This document shows, piece after piece, positions 45,043-56,311 of a stretch of DNA of 64,000 nucleotides. Where the stretch lies: positions 21,736 through 85,735 of the forward strand of contig JACSDF010000002.1 in assembly GCA_015660815.1 (NCBI GenBank), in the 5' to 3' direction. The notes beneath the pieces are model-generated. The model saw only the letters and a list, made by a program, of their open reading frames with translations, ran no database searches and was not told the DNA's origin. Position 1 is the first letter of the stretch; the number at the start of each line of letters is the position of its first letter. The DNA is from Actinomycetota bacterium (GTDB lineage Bacteria; Actinomycetota; Actinomycetes; Nanopelagicales; Nanopelagicaceae). The position numbers were made by a program, and so were the translations under genes.

Positions 45043-45087
45043 GTGGGAAATGGTAAGGGCAATGGCTCTTTCCCGCTATAAATGAGG

Positions 45088-45159
45088 CTCCCTGACTTGG
45101 ATTCGAACCAAGAACCTGCCGGTTAACAGCCGGCTGCTCTGCCATTGAGCTATCAGGGA
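45088..45159 (-). tRNA. tRNA-Asn (anticodon GTT)
   Basis: 72-base cloverleaf on the minus strand: acceptor TCCCTGA/TCAGGGA, D stem GCTC/GAGC, anticodon stem GCCGG/CCGGC with loop CTGTTAA, T stem CTTGG/CCAAG with TTCGAAT. Discriminator G; no full CCA is encoded. Confidence 0.97.
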
Positions 45160-45219
45160 TCAATGAGTACGAGCGCAAACTCTAGCGCACAGGGGGCGTT
45201 CTTCGAAATTTAAGAGTTT

Positions 45220-47058
45220 TTAAAGGCTTCCGAGGGCTAAATCATGCAGCGAGCGACGTTTACTCTCCAGGGCGACTAAAGCTCCAAAGGCGGCGCCATA
45301 TTCAATTTCATTCTCAACTGGATTAAGACGTTGAAGGCTTGATTTTAATTCTGCGATAGATCGAGAGATTGCAACTTCACGTAAGCGAGCAATGATACTT
45401 TCAACATATGTGGCCGTTGGTTTGCCATCGGCGCGAATCGGCTCAACCGTTAGTTCAGTAAATAGCGTTCTAATCTTTTCATCGGAGATTGCATCCATAG
45501 AAAGAGTTGGTTTTTCGTCGATCGTCTTTCTCATTTCGCGATATGCCGGATGAGTAAAAGCTGCCTGCTCAATCTCGCTCCAAAGGTTCTCGGTGAAAAG
45601 CTGAGGCTCTTGCAAGCGGGCTTTGAGAACTTCACGCTCTAAAATTAGTCGAGCATCGTTGGCATCTGGCCGCCAATTATTATCTTCACTTAAAACCCCA
45701 GACGCGGCTTCACCGCGAGGAGCTACTTTAACTCCTTGAGAAACCGCTGCAGAAACGATTTCAACTTCTACACCCAACCATCCCGCAAGCAATCGTGTGT
45801 ACTCAGGACGAAGGGATTTATCGCGAATTTGGGCAACTAAAGGCGCAGCGGCATTAAGTGCGTTGATGCGACCTTCAGCTGAATCTAATTTGTGATGTGC
45901 CAGTTCGCTGCGAATCGCAAACTCAAATAATGGGACGCGTCTTGCAATTAAATCCCTTAAAGCTAAATCACCTTTCTGCTGACGTAGATCACATGGATCT
46001 AAACCATCGGGTTCGACGGCAACAAAAGTCTGCGTAACAAACTTCTGATCCTCGTTGAAAGCACGAAGCGCCGCTTTTTGCCCAGCTGCATCACCGTCAA
46101 AAGTGAAGATAACTTCGCCTCTAAATGAATCATCATCCATAAGCAATCTACGCAGAATTCGTATGTGGTCAGTGCCAAAAGCGGTTCCGCATGTTGCAAC
46201 TGCCGTAGTTATTCCAGCAAGATGGGCGGCCATAACATCGGTGTAGCCCTCCACTATGACCGCTTGGCGCTTCTTTGCAATCTCTTTTTTAGCCACATCT
46301 AAACCATATAAAACCTGACTTTTTTTATAGACAGGCGTTTCAGGTGTATTTAAATATTTTGGCCCTTGATCTTCGGTATCACTTGCTAATTTGCGCGCGC
46401 CGAAGCCAACAACATCACCTGAAATATCACGGATTGGCCAGGTTAAGCGATTTCGAAATCTATCAATGGGGCCGCGTTGGCCCATCTTTGATAAACCAGC
46501 GGTTTCAAGTTCATCAATTGTGTAATCCATTGTCCGCAAATGTTTAGTGAGTGCATCCCATTCATCCGGGGCAAAACCAACACCGAACTGTATGCAGGCG
46601 GCTTTATCGAAGCCGCGCTTGGTTAATAAATCTCGACCGTGTTGGGCGTTAGGGCTATTGAGTTGTGTTTGATAAAACTTAGCCGCTTCAGTGTTAGCGG
46701 CGATCAAACGCGATCGAGCGCCGGCTGAAAAAGTCGGAGCGCTTCCACTTCCTTCTTCATATCGAAGCGTGTAACCCAAACGATCGGCCAAGCGTTCGAT
46801 TGTCTCTGTAAATGTTAAGTGATCTATTTTCATTAAGAAAGCGATGACATCGCCCCCGCTCTGGCAACCAAAGCAGTGAAAATATCCCTTACTTGGGGTT
46901 ACATGAAAAGAGGGGGATTTCTCGTCATGGAAAGGGCACAGACCTTTTTTCTGCCCACCACCAGCGTTTTTTAATTGAACATAATCTCCGACGATCTCAT
47001 CGATTGGCGCGCGATCTCGGATATATGCAACATCCTCGTCCCGAATACGTCCGCTCAT
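45220..47058 (-). CDS. dnaG: DNA primase
   Basis: 612 residues: CHC2 zinc finger (CPFHDEKSPSFHV ... HCFGCQSGGD, about 41-69), TOPRIM domain with VEGYTDVMAAH (about 267) and FTFDGDAAGQKA (about 315), and a C-terminal helicase-binding region. It makes RNA primers for replication. TAAAGT lies six bases before the ATG (leaderless pattern). Head of the dnaG-dgt-ydcF-dusB block in reverse order of the actinobacterial macromolecular synthesis region. Confidence 0.96.
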   Translation of the reverse strand: MSGRIRDEDVAYIRDRAPIDEIVGDYVQLKNAGGGQKKGLCPFHDEKSPSFHVTPSKGYFHCFGCQSGGDVIAFLMKIDHLTFTETIERLADRLGYTLRYEEGSGSAPTFSAGARSRLIAANTEAAKFYQTQLNSPNAQHGRDLLTKRGFDKAACIQFGVGFAPDEWDALTKHLRTMDYTIDELETAGLSKMGQRGPIDRFRNRLTWPIRDISGDVVGFGARKLASDTEDQGPKYLNTPETPVYKKSQVLYGLDVAKKEIAKKRQAVIVEGYTDVMAAHLAGITTAVATCGTAFGTDHIRILRRLLMDDDSFRGEVIFTFDGDAAGQKAALRAFNEDQKFVTQTFVAVEPDGLDPCDLRQQKGDLALRDLIARRVPLFEFAIRSELAHHKLDSAEGRINALNAAAPLVAQIRDKSLRPEYTRLLAGWLGVEVEIVSAAVSQGVKVAPRGEAASGVLSEDNNWRPDANDARLILEREVLKARLQEPQLFTENLWSEIEQAAFTHPAYREMRKTIDEKPTLSMDAISDEKIRTLFTELTVEPIRADGKPTATYVESIIARLREVAISRSIAELKSSLQRLNPVENEIEYGAAFGALVALESKRRSLHDLALGSL

Positions 47059-47064
47059 ACGTTC

Positions 47065-47070
47065 ACTTTA
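47065..47070 (-). promoter_or_regulatory. Candidate -10 element of dnaG
   Basis: TAAAGT on the minus strand, six bases before the dnaG ATG. It falls within the last codons of dgt, so dnaG may have its own start site although only nine bases separate the two genes. Confidence 0.4.
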
Positions 47071-48285
47071 GCAATTAGCCAATAAGCGTGCATGTAAGAC
47101 GTATGCCCCAGGGTCGGTTAGGGCTGCGACTTGGTCGATTATTACCCGCATACGTTCCCTTTCATCAGCGGCCTCATTCCATGCTTTTACGAAAATCGAA
47201 TCAAGTTCGGCAGGTGCACACGCTGTAAGCATCTCCACTAATTGCGCGATGATGATTTGTTGCTTTGCATATCGATCTTGTGAGTGCGCGGCATTGATTA
47301 AGTAATGCCCAGCAATGGCTTTAAGGAAATCAACCTCCACAACTTGTTCACGTGGGATTTCAAGATTTGCAGAGTATCGCGAAAGCGGGCCATCACCATA
47401 AACTCTACGTGTTTCAACTTCAGCGGCAAGAACGAATCGACCAATTAACTGTGAAGTCGAGTCCTTTAACCGTGCTAAAGAGCGAAGGGTTCCATCGTAA
47501 TAATGCGGCCAAGCCGAAAGTGCCGCTAAACGTTTATGTGCATCGGCGGCCTCTTGCTCGGTTGCATCACTGCCGTAATCGCTTTTCATGACGCTATAAA
47601 TATCGGCCAAATCCCCTTCAAAGTTTTTGACCGAGATTTGATCGACAAAGATCGCATCCTCTAAATCATGAACAGAGTAGGCGCAGTCATCGGACCAATC
47701 CATAATCTGCGCCTCAATACATTTCTTATCAGCCGGTGCGCCAGTTCGCATCCAGTTAAAGACCTTAAGATCATCGTCGTACACGCCGAATTTGCGGGGG
47801 TTTTGCGAGCGCGGCCATGGGTATTTTGTCGCACCATCTAGTGATGCTCGAGTTAGATTCAAACCAATGCTTTTGCCATCGCTATCAACGGTCTTGGCCT
47901 CGAGGCGAACTAATAACCTAAAGCTTTGTGCATTTCCTTCAAAACCACCGAACTCTTTAGCTATCTCCGCAAGAGCTTCTTCTCCATTGTGTCCGAAAGG
48001 TGGGTGGCCTAAATCGTGGGATAAGCAAGCAGTGTCCTGTAAATCTGGATCGGCCCCAAGTGACTCACCTAATTCGCGCCCAATCTGTGCGCACTCCAGT
48101 GAGTGCGATAGACGTGTACGTTGAAAATCATTTTCCCACGGCACTGCAACTTGAGTCTTGGCCGCTAATCTACGTAGGGAAGCCGAGTGAATAACGCGCG
48201 CACGATCTCGCATGAACTCAGTGCGCCCTGGACGTTTTGCCGGTTCATTTAAGAAGCGTTCTTTATCCTCTTCTTTATACGTCAC
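47068..48285 (-). CDS. dgt: dGTPase-like HD-domain protein
   Basis: 405 residues, GTG start. HD-domain metal site: RTRLSHSLECAQIGREL (about 52-68) and ACLSHDLGHPPFGHNGEEAL (about 86-105). It hydrolyses dGTP or other dNTPs to nucleoside and triphosphate. Its start overlaps the ydcF stop (GTGA), and dnaG follows nine bases later, as in mycobacteria. Confidence 0.93.
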   Translation of the reverse strand: MTYKEEDKERFLNEPAKRPGRTEFMRDRARVIHSASLRRLAAKTQVAVPWENDFQRTRLSHSLECAQIGRELGESLGADPDLQDTACLSHDLGHPPFGHNGEEALAEIAKEFGGFEGNAQSFRLLVRLEAKTVDSDGKSIGLNLTRASLDGATKYPWPRSQNPRKFGVYDDDLKVFNWMRTGAPADKKCIEAQIMDWSDDCAYSVHDLEDAIFVDQISVKNFEGDLADIYSVMKSDYGSDATEQEAADAHKRLAALSAWPHYYDGTLRSLARLKDSTSQLIGRFVLAAEVETRRVYGDGPLSRYSANLEIPREQVVEVDFLKAIAGHYLINAAHSQDRYAKQQIIIAQLVEMLTACAPAELDSIFVKAWNEAADERERMRVIIDQVAALTDPGAYVLHARLLANC

Positions 48286-48935
48286 GGTATAACCTTAGTG
48301 ATGATATCTACGCCCGGTAAATGATCGCTCACTTGAATGCCTCGACGCCCGACGGTTATGTAGACCAAATATGCTGCGGTTTCACGCAGTAAATACTTAA
48401 ACCCTGAGTTTGAAATCATGTTAGGACCGGTCTGCACTGGCGAGCATGTACTCACAATCCCTTGATCATTTGCCATTGTCATCGCCCGCTGGCAGTGAAA
48501 TGGATCGGTCACGATAATGACATCGCTGACCATTTCTTTTTTCATGAATGCGGTGTAGGCCTTAGTACTTACTAAAGTGTCACGTCCTTTTTCAATCGCA
48601 ATAATTTTCGTTGTTGGAACACCTTGTGTTCGTAGCCAAGCTTTACCTGCTGCAGCCTCAGTCGTACGATCTCCTGGTGCACGCGCACCAACTGTAATTA
48701 TTTTTGGTGCAAGACCTAAATCAAAGATTCGTTTAGCTTCAACTAAACGTGCCTCTAAAGTATCTCCGGGTCTTCCGTTCAGTTGTGCCGCCCCTAAAAC
48801 GACGATCACATCGGCGCTTCGGACAATCGGGTTATGTGCAGCCCGCCAGACTTTAGAAGCGGCGTAACCAGGTGCAACCAATGCAATGATAATAATTAAA
48901 GTCAGTAAGCGGGCGACCCAGCGAAATAGAAACAT
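48282..48935 (-). CDS. YdcF/SanA-like DUF218 membrane-anchored protein
   Basis: 217 residues. N-terminal membrane helix (about 8-25), then a DUF218 domain with VIVVLGAAQLNGRPGDTLEARL (about 43-64) and IVTDPFHCQRA (about 138). The family is linked to envelope functions in E. coli (SanA); the biochemical role is uncertain. Directly abuts dusB (stop and start adjacent) and overlaps dgt by four bases. Confidence 0.88.
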   Translation of the reverse strand: MFLFRWVARLLTLIIIIALVAPGYAASKVWRAAHNPIVRSADVIVVLGAAQLNGRPGDTLEARLVEAKRIFDLGLAPKIITVGARAPGDRTTEAAAGKAWLRTQGVPTTKIIAIEKGRDTLVSTKAYTAFMKKEMVSDVIIVTDPFHCQRAMTMANDQGIVSTCSPVQTGPNMISNSGFKYLLRETAAYLVYITVGRRGIQVSDHLPGVDIITKVIP

Positions 48936-50102
48936 CTATCCCCCTGAAAATGCATCTTCAAGTTCGACATGAACAAGTTCATCGGGATCATTGAGCCAAC
49001 CATCGGGCAGTGTTGGTGGACGAGAATGACTTGTTCGACCCCGTGGCTTATCTCCTACTTCAGTTGGATATGGCTGATCCTCTAATTGATCGAGCAATCT
49101 GCGCATTTCCTCTAATGAACTTACCATTCCTAAATCGTGGCGAATTTCGCGGGGAACACGAAAGCCCTTTAAGTACCAAGCCATGTGTTTGCGCATGTCG
49201 CGCATTCCGCGATCTTGCGACTCTAAATACTCAACAATTAAGTTCGCATGGCGAAACATGACTTCTCTTACCTGATGAAGTGAGGGCGTTACTTCTGTTT
49301 CGGTGCCTTGCAGAGCCGATACTAAATCGGCAAACAACCATGGACGCCCCAAGCACCCTCGCCCAACTACTACGCCAGCACATCCGGTTTCGGCCACCAT
49401 ATGTACGGCATCTCTGCCAGACCATATATCGCCATTACCTAAAACAGGCGTTCCGCTTGGCTTTAAGTGCTCCACAAGGCGAGTTATCGCCGACCAATCA
49501 GATTTACCCTCATACATTTGTGCGGCGGTGCGTGCATGAAGTGCGACCCAGGCAACACCTAAATCTGCCGCCGACTGCGCTGCCTCTAAATAAGTATGGT
49601 GATCGCTATCGATACCGATACGCATTTTTACTGTAACGGGTATTCCAAATGGCTTAGCCGCATCAACTGCGGCTTGAACAATATTTGAAAATAATTTTCT
49701 TTTATATGGAAGTGCTGCGCCACCACCTTTACGTGTAACTTTTGGTACAGGACAACCAAAGTTCATATCGATGTGATCTGCAAGGTTTTCTTTTCCAATC
49801 ATTGTTACCGCTGCGCGCATCGTCGTTGGATCAACGCTGTATAACTGAACAGAGCGCGGCCACTCACCTTTACCTGGAACAATCATTCGTAAAGTTTCTG
49901 GTCGACGCTCTATTAGCGCGCGTGCCGTAACCATTTCGGATACGAATAACCCAGCGCCTTGTTCACGACATAATGTTCGAAAAGGTGCGTTAGTTATTCC
50001 AGCCATAGGAGCAAGAACAACCGGTGGATCAATGTAATGATCACCGCTTGCCAGAGGCAGTAGAAGTGGTTTTAGCAACCTAGTAAACGTGGTGCAAGCC
50101 AT
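48936..50102 (-). CDS. dusB: tRNA-dihydrouridine synthase
   Basis: 388 residues. [11 protein letters not shown] near residue 33, catalytic Cys in [18 protein letters not shown] (about 112-129), and the FMN phosphate region [13 protein letters not shown] (about 236). It reduces specific uridines in tRNA to dihydrouridine. The first 30 bases overlap the end of glyS, so a slightly later start is possible, but no better start codon is visible. A C-terminal tail (about 355-388) is variable. Confidence 0.93.
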   Translation of the reverse strand: MACTTFTRLLKPLLLPLASGDHYIDPPVVLAPMAGITNAPFRTLCREQGAGLFVSEMVTARALIERRPETLRMIVPGKGEWPRSVQLYSVDPTTMRAAVTMIGKENLADHIDMNFGCPVPKVTRKGGGAALPYKRKLFSNIVQAAVDAAKPFGIPVTVKMRIGIDSDHHTYLEAAQSAADLGVAWVALHARTAAQMYEGKSDWSAITRLVEHLKPSGTPVLGNGDIWSGRDAVHMVAETGCAGVVVGRGCLGRPWLFADLVSALQGTETEVTPSLHQVREVMFRHANLIVEYLESQDRGMRDMRKHMAWYLKGFRVPREIRHDLGMVSSLEEMRRLLDQLEDQPYPTEVGDKPRGRTSHSRPPTLPDGWLNDPDELVHVELEDAFSGG

Positions 50103-51451
50103 GCTTCGACATTGTCTATGCCTATGCGCTCTTGTGCCATCGTGTCGCGATCGCGAATTGTGACTGCATTATCTTCTAAGCTTTCAAAGTCGATAGTGAT
50201 GCAGTACGGGGTTCCGATTTCATCTTGTCGGCGATAGCGACGACCGATTGCACCGGCATCATCAAAATCGATGTTCCAGTTTTTACGCAGTTGGGCCGCT
50301 AAATCACGGGCTTTAGGCGATAAATCGGCGTTACGAGAGAGCGGCAATACCGCCGCTTTGATTGGCGCTAAACGATGGTCGAGCTTTAAAACAGCGCGCT
50401 TTTCCATCTCGCCCTTGCTATTGGGTGCCTCATCTTCTGTGAAAGCATCCATCAAGAAAGTAAGCGTGCAGCGATCAACTCCGGCTGCGGGTTCAATGAC
50501 AAAAGGTGTCCAACGTTCTCCCTTTTCTTGATCAAAATATGAGAGATCTTTGCCTGAGGCCGCCGAGTGTGCCTTTAAATCAAAGTCGGTGCGGTTAGCA
50601 ATACCTTCGAGCTCGCCCCATTCGGTTCCGGTAAATTCAAATTTGTACTCAATATCAGCGGTGCGCTTTGAGTAATGCGACAACTTCTCTTTCGGATGAT
50701 CATAAAGACGTAGGCGTTCAGGATTAATTCCAAGATCTACATACCAGGCCATGCGAGTGTCGATCCAATATTGATGCCAATCTTCATCGGTGCCCGGAAC
50801 AACAAAAAACTCCATCTCCATCTGCTCAAATTCACGCGTTCGAAAAATAAAGTTTCCAGGAGTAATTTCATTTCGGAATGATTTGCCGATTTGACCAATT
50901 CCAAATGGCGGCTTCTTGCGCGATGTTGTCATCACTTGGTCAAAGTTAATAAATATTCCCTGCGCAGTTTCTGGACGTAAGTAAGCCAGTCCTGATTCAT
51001 CTTCAACGGGTCCAAGGTATGTTTTTAACATTCCACTAAATTGTTTTGGCTCAGTGAACTGGCCTTTATTGCCACATGCAGGACAGTTAATCTCCGCTAA
51101 TGAGGTTGCCTCTTTTTTATGTTTTGCCTCAAAAGCCTCCATTAAATGATCTGCGCGATAACGTTTGTGACATGCGGTGCACTCGGTAAGCGGATCGCTA
51201 AAGGTTGCAATATGACCCGATGCTTCCCACACCTCTTTAGCTAAAATTACGCACGAGTCAATTCCAACTACATCTTCGCGCCCAGTAACCATGGCTTTCC
51301 ACCACTGGCGCTTCACATTGTTTTTTAACTCAACACCTAGCGGGCCATAATCCCACGATGCTCGAAGACCGCCATATATTTCAGATGATGGGTAGACAAA
51401 ACCTCTGCGTTTTGAAAGTGCGACGATATTTTCTAAGCGATCCGTTGCCAT
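50072..51451 (-). CDS. glyS: Glycyl-tRNA synthetase (alpha2 type)
   Basis: 459 residues from the ATG at 51451 ([18 protein letters not shown]), which matches the family N-terminus; an in-frame start at 51490 would add 13 residues. Class II motifs: [21 protein letters not shown] (motif 2, about 195-215) and [12 protein letters not shown] (about 155). A zinc-ribbon-like pair C..C lies near residues 89 and 124. It charges tRNA-Gly. Confidence 0.95.
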   Translation of the reverse strand: MATDRLENIVALSKRRGFVYPSSEIYGGLRASWDYGPLGVELKNNVKRQWWKAMVTGREDVVGIDSCVILAKEVWEASGHIATFSDPLTECTACHKRYRADHLMEAFEAKHKKEATSLAEINCPACGNKGQFTEPKQFSGMLKTYLGPVEDESGLAYLRPETAQGIFINFDQVMTTSRKKPPFGIGQIGKSFRNEITPGNFIFRTREFEQMEMEFFVVPGTDEDWHQYWIDTRMAWYVDLGINPERLRLYDHPKEKLSHYSKRTADIEYKFEFTGTEWGELEGIANRTDFDLKAHSAASGKDLSYFDQEKGERWTPFVIEPAAGVDRCTLTFLMDAFTEDEAPNSKGEMEKRAVLKLDHRLAPIKAAVLPLSRNADLSPKARDLAAQLRKNWNIDFDDAGAIGRRYRRQDEIGTPYCITIDFESLEDNAVTIRDRDTMAQERIGIDNVEAWLAPRLLGC

Positions 51452-51517
51452 GAATTCTGCTCCGTCCGGCTGGATGTCGGCGAAAAGCAACGAGCGTTAC
51501 TTTGCGTGGATTTAAGT

Positions 51518-51787
51518 TTACTCGTACGCACCAGGTTCATCGATTGCACGGGCCAAAATTGGAATTGCCTCTAACTTGGCGCGCGTTGAACTCAACGCCC
51601 TTCGATAGGATCCGACGTTTTCCCAGTTAGTCGATAAGTGCCAGAGCGTTGGGTCATCGAGGTTTTGGCCTATTACTCCATCGATAAATCCAACTGCCTC
51701 AGATAAAACAATCCTGACGCCCTCAAGTTCGGCACGAAATTCACTGGCTTGGCCAAGTGGAATAGAGAAGCGGGCGATGGCATGCAT
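51518..51787 (-). CDS. Antibiotic biosynthesis monooxygenase (ABM)-like small protein
   Basis: 89 residues with the ferredoxin-like ABM pattern: MHAIARFSIP at strand one, a long helix, and LWHLSTNWENVGSYRRAL near the middle. Such proteins range from quinone monooxygenases to fold-only dimers; function is open. Divergent from the ZIP gene with the Zur box between, so metal control of this gene is possible. Actinobacterial neighbours of glyS often include a protein of this kind. Confidence 0.7.
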   Translation of the reverse strand: MHAIARFSIPLGQASEFRAELEGVRIVLSEAVGFIDGVIGQNLDDPTLWHLSTNWENVGSYRRALSSTRAKLEAIPILARAIDEPGAYE

Positions 51788-51818
51788 GGTCTGAGCCTAG
51801 TGGTGGTCGAAATGGTCA

Positions 51819-51843
51819 AATGATAATGATAATCATTTTCATT
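51819..51843. promoter_or_regulatory. Zur box (Fur-family operator)
   Basis: A 25-base inverted repeat with 11 of 12 arm positions matching around a central A (51819-51830 against 51832-51843). The inner 15 bases at 51827-51841 (TGATAATCATTTTCA) match the actinobacterial Zur consensus TGAAAATCATTTTCA at all but one position. It covers the -35 region of the ZIP transporter promoter, whose TACGGT -10 is at 51849-51854, so bound Zur would block it. Confidence 0.88.
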
Positions 51844-51848
51844 TGTGC

Positions 51849-51854
51849 TACGGT
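51849..51854 (+). promoter_or_regulatory. Candidate -10 element of the ZIP gene
   Basis: TACGGT six bases before the ATG at 51861, immediately downstream of the Zur box. The transcript would be leaderless. Confidence 0.5.
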
Positions 51855-51860
51855 GAGGCT

Positions 51861-52601
51861 ATGAATATCGCAATCGGTCTGGCCGCTCTGACGGCTATTG
51901 CTACCGCTGCTGGTGGATTCTTGGCCATACGCTCACGAGATCGACTCCACTTAGTTCTCGGTCTTTCAGCTGGTTTACTTCTTGGATTAGTTGCTTTCGA
52001 CCTTTTACCGGAAGTTTTTGAACTTAACACCAACACTTTTGGCAATGTTCGTGTTGTTGGAATCGCATTTGTAGTGGGTTTTCTCGCCCTTCACTTTGCT
52101 GAGCAGATTTTTGGTTCCCACGAACCTGCAGAGTCTGATTACGGACATGAACACAATCACTCGGCAAATATCGCCGGAACTCTTGGTGCATTAGCGATGG
52201 GTGGACACGTCTTTCTAGATGGCGTTGCATTGGGACTCTCTTTCAAAATTAGTAATGCTTTAGGGCTAGCCGTTTTCATCGCAATTTTGTCCCATGCTTT
52301 TTCCGACGGCCTCAACACTGTCTCCCTTTTGATCAAGAGCCGGCACTGGACTAAAAGAGCGATTGCATTATTGGGTCTAGATGCCGTAATGCGTGTTAGC
52401 GGTGCCGCCCTCGGAACGTATGTCGTAATTAGCGAGGCCTCATTAGCCCTCTACTTAGCAATGTTTTCTGGCTTTGTTATTTATCTGGCAACATCACACA
52501 TCTTGCCTGAGGCGCACTCGCGTCATCCATCAAAGATGACGATGTTAGCAACGGTAACTGGAGTAGTTGCGATGTGGCTTATTGTTGGGAACGTTGGTTG
52601 A
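51861..52601 (+). CDS. ZIP-family metal transporter (probable zinc)
   Basis: 246 residues from the ATG at 51861. About seven to eight hydrophobic helices, a His-rich loop between helices 3 and 4 (HEHNHS, about 103-108), and the ZIP metal-path helices with GHVFLDGVALGL (about 121-132) and AILSHAFSDGLNT (about 144-156). ZIP proteins bring divalent metals into the cytoplasm. The Zur box directly upstream and the zur gene overlapping its end point to zinc uptake under zinc limitation. Confidence 0.9.
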   Translation: MNIAIGLAALTAIATAAGGFLAIRSRDRLHLVLGLSAGLLLGLVAFDLLPEVFELNTNTFGNVRVVGIAFVVGFLALHFAEQIFGSHEPAESDYGHEHNHSANIAGTLGALAMGGHVFLDGVALGLSFKISNALGLAVFIAILSHAFSDGLNTVSLLIKSRHWTKRAIALLGLDAVMRVSGAALGTYVVISEASLALYLAMFSGFVIYLATSHILPEAHSRHPSKMTMLATVTGVVAMWLIVGNVG

Positions 52602-52963
52602 GTCGATCTAATCCTCGAGTGCTGCTTACTCTTGAGCGCGCAGGTGGATTTGCCAGTGCTCAAGAGGTCTATCACCTCATGCAACGTGAAGGCCAAAGCA
52701 TTGGACTCACAACTGTTTATCGCGCGTTGCAATCACTCGTAAAAGAAAAAATCGTTGACATTATGCGCCGCGAAGATGGAGAAGCGATATACCGATTATG
52801 CGGAGATACCCATCACCACCACATTGTCTGCAAAAGCTGTGGAGACACTGTCGAAATTGAGGGCGGGGTAGTTGAAAAATGGGCTAAGTCACTGGCGGCA
52901 GAGCATGGTTACAGAGATGTGGGACATTCGGCAGAGATTTTTGGTCTCTGCCCTAAGTGCTAA
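52574..52963 (+). CDS. zur: Fur-family zinc regulator Zur
   Basis: 129 residues from the GTG at 52574; a TTG at 52598, overlapping the ZIP stop as TTGA, would give 121 residues and a more usual N-terminus. Fur winged helix with SAQEVYHLM and GLTTVYRALQSL (about 44-55), metal-site HHHHIVCKSC (about 84-93) and a C-terminal CPKC that completes the structural zinc site. It closely resembles mycobacterial Zur (FurB). With zinc bound it would repress the upstream ZIP gene, and itself through the shared transcript. Confidence 0.92.
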   Translation: MAYCWERWLSRSNPRVLLTLERAGGFASAQEVYHLMQREGQSIGLTTVYRALQSLVKEKIVDIMRREDGEAIYRLCGDTHHHHIVCKSCGDTVEIEGGVVEKWAKSLAAEHGYRDVGHSAEIFGLCPKC

Positions 52964-52965
52964 TT

Positions 52966-53670
52966 TTACGCTTTTCCGAATCTACGATCGCGCTTTGAAT
53001 ACTCTTCGATAGCTTTCCACAAAGTTTTACGTGTGACATCAGGCCACAAAACATCCATGAATACAAACTCGGCGTAGACCGATTGCCATGGCAAAAAATT
53101 ACTGGTGCGTTGCTCGCCCGAGGAGCGTAAAAACAGATCTACATCGCTCATTGTCGGTGAATCTAAATATTTTGCAAATGTTTTTTCGGTTATAGAATCG
53201 GCTCTTACTTTTCCACGCTTTACATCGCGAGCAAGTTCTGTCGCGGCATCCACAATTTCAGAACGACCGCCATAGTTAACGCACATATTTAACGTCAGAG
53301 TTTTGTTCTTCTTTGTTAACTCCTCTGCCACTTCAAGTTCATTAATAACGCTGCTCCATAGGCGCTTAGGTCGCCCAACCCAACGCACACGCACACCCAT
53401 CTCGTTCATCTCATCGCGTCTACGCCGAATAACATCACGGTTAAAACCCATTAAAAATTTAACTTCTTCAGGTGATCTGCGCCAATTTTCAGTTGAAAAT
53501 GCGTAAGCACTTATCTCTTTAACTCCGTATTCAATTGCACCGGCTACCACGTCAAAGAGCGCCGCCTCCCCTGCTTCATGACCTGCAGTGCGAGCTAACC
53601 CCCGTTGTTTAGCCCAACGACCATTTCCATCCATAACTATCGCTACGTGATTTGGAATATGTATGCTCAC
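52966..53670 (-). CDS. uppS: Isoprenyl diphosphate synthase (UppS family)
   Basis: 234 residues from the GTG at 53670, which overlaps the recO stop as GTGA; an ATG at 53718 would add 16 residues and a 52-base overlap. Cis-prenyltransferase motifs: [17 protein letters not shown] (about 8-24, catalytic Asp), [13 protein letters not shown] (about 53-65), and the C-terminal [19 protein letters not shown] (about 183-201). It makes the polyprenyl carrier lipid for cell-wall synthesis. recO-uppS is an actinobacterial arrangement. Confidence 0.93.
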   Translation of the reverse strand: MSIHIPNHVAIVMDGNGRWAKQRGLARTAGHEAGEAALFDVVAGAIEYGVKEISAYAFSTENWRRSPEEVKFLMGFNRDVIRRRRDEMNEMGVRVRWVGRPKRLWSSVINELEVAEELTKKNKTLTLNMCVNYGGRSEIVDAATELARDVKRGKVRADSITEKTFAKYLDSPTMSDVDLFLRSSGEQRTSNFLPWQSVYAEFVFMDVLWPDVTRKTLWKAIEEYSKRDRRFGKA

Positions 53671-54398
53671 GCGCGTTCTACCATCGGCAAACTCCTTAAG
53701 CCCCGCTCTAGATGCCATTGTAAATATGCCGCGATTAAACCACTAGCCTCTCGGCGAAACTTGCCCGCAGTTGCCGAGGCAATCTCCCAATCACTTTTTA
53801 GAAGTGCATCCATGAGCAGCAGCGTTTCAGGTGCAGGGGTTGCACAGGCTGAAGGTCTGCAATCTGCGCACACCGATCCGCCGCCCACTAAAGAAAAATA
53901 GCGATGCGGTCCGGGCTTTCCACAATTTGAACATATGGTCATGGATGGTGCATAACCTGCGACATCTAATGAACGAAGTAAAAATGCATCCAGAATCAGC
54001 AAAGGCTCGTAACGATTTTCGGACAGAACTTTCATTGCACCGACCACTAAACCAAACTCTTTTAAGGCAGGTTCGTGTTCATTGGGACTAAATCGTTCGG
54101 CCGCTTCTAAAATCGCTGAGGCCACTGTCCAGCGCTGATAATCATTGGTCAGCGCTTCTCCGTAGTTCATCATCGCTTCTACTTGCGTGATGGTGTCAAA
54201 GGTTTTTCCAACATAGAGTTGAATGTCGATGTGACTTCCAGGTTCAAGGCGGGCACCGAATTTTGACATTGTGCGACGAACGCCTTTAGCAACTCCACGA
54301 ATTCTTCCGTGATCTCGCGTTAAAAGCGTGATGATGCGATCGGCTTCTCCGAGTTTCTGGGTACGCAGCACAATGGCTTCATCCCTATATAAACTCAT
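53667..54398 (-). CDS. recO: DNA repair protein RecO
   Basis: 243 residues. N-terminal OB fold ([35 protein letters not shown]) and a helical domain with a four-Cys zinc site CSNCG ... CADC (about 154-178). It helps load RecA in the RecF pathway. TACCTT lies seven bases before the ATG. Coupled to uppS. Confidence 0.94.
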   Translation of the reverse strand: MSLYRDEAIVLRTQKLGEADRIITLLTRDHGRIRGVAKGVRRTMSKFGARLEPGSHIDIQLYVGKTFDTITQVEAMMNYGEALTNDYQRWTVASAILEAAERFSPNEHEPALKEFGLVVGAMKVLSENRYEPLLILDAFLLRSLDVAGYAPSMTICSNCGKPGPHRYFSLVGGGSVCADCRPSACATPAPETLLLMDALLKSDWEIASATAGKFRREASGLIAAYLQWHLERGLRSLPMVERA

Positions 54399-54420
54399 AT
54401 GGGTAAAGGTAGTACGTGGT

Positions 54421-56136
<1,716 letters not shown>

Positions 56137-56155
56137 TTACTGCTCCTTATGTACT

Positions 56156-56208
56156 CGGGGGTTGTCATCTATGTACCGATACGACAAACCCCGCGGCGAG
56201 GGGATCGG
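56156..56208 (-). promoter_or_regulatory. leuA attenuator: two mutually exclusive hairpins
   Basis: Hairpin A pairs 56204-56208 with 56176-56180 (CCGAT/ATCGG) and 56200-56203 with 56189-56192 (CCCC/GGGG), right after the leader stop. Hairpin B pairs 56183-56193 with 56156-56166 (ten of eleven positions) and ends seven bases before the leuA Shine-Dalgarno. Both use 56189-56192, so they cannot coexist. Full leader translation would open A and allow B; stalling at Leu codons would favour A and free leuA. Confidence 0.7.
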
Positions 56209-56253
56209 TTACTTGACCCCGCCACGGCAGCTAAGAAGCAGACTGCGCAACAT
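56209..56253 (-). CDS. leuL: leuA leader peptide
   Basis: 14 residues, MLRSLLLSCRGGVK, with four leucine codons in the first seven, directly followed by the attenuator hairpins and leuA. A TTGCTC/TACCCT promoter would start transcription at or next to its ATG, so it would be a leaderless leader peptide. It fits classical leucine attenuation. Identified by reading the sequence, not by homology. Confidence 0.75.
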   Translation of the reverse strand: MLRSLLLSCRGGVK

Positions 56254-56259
56254 GGCTCT

Positions 56260-56289
56260 AGGGTAACCCGTAAACCTTTTATTGAGCAA
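56260..56289 (-). promoter_or_regulatory. Candidate leuL-leuA promoter
   Basis: Minus strand TTGCTC (56284-56289) and TACCCT (56260-56265), 18 bases apart, with the leader ATG at 56253 six bases downstream. It is divergent from, and overlaps, the promoter of the DinB-like gene at 56312. Confidence 0.6.
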
Positions 56290-56299
56290 ACCTGCGCAT

Positions 56300-56305
56300 T
56301 AAACT
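56300..56305 (+). promoter_or_regulatory. Candidate -10 element of the second DinB-like gene
   Basis: TAAACT six bases before the ATG at 56312, with TTTATT 16 bases upstream as a -35 candidate. No Shine-Dalgarno. Confidence 0.45.
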
Positions 56306-56311
56306 TATGTC

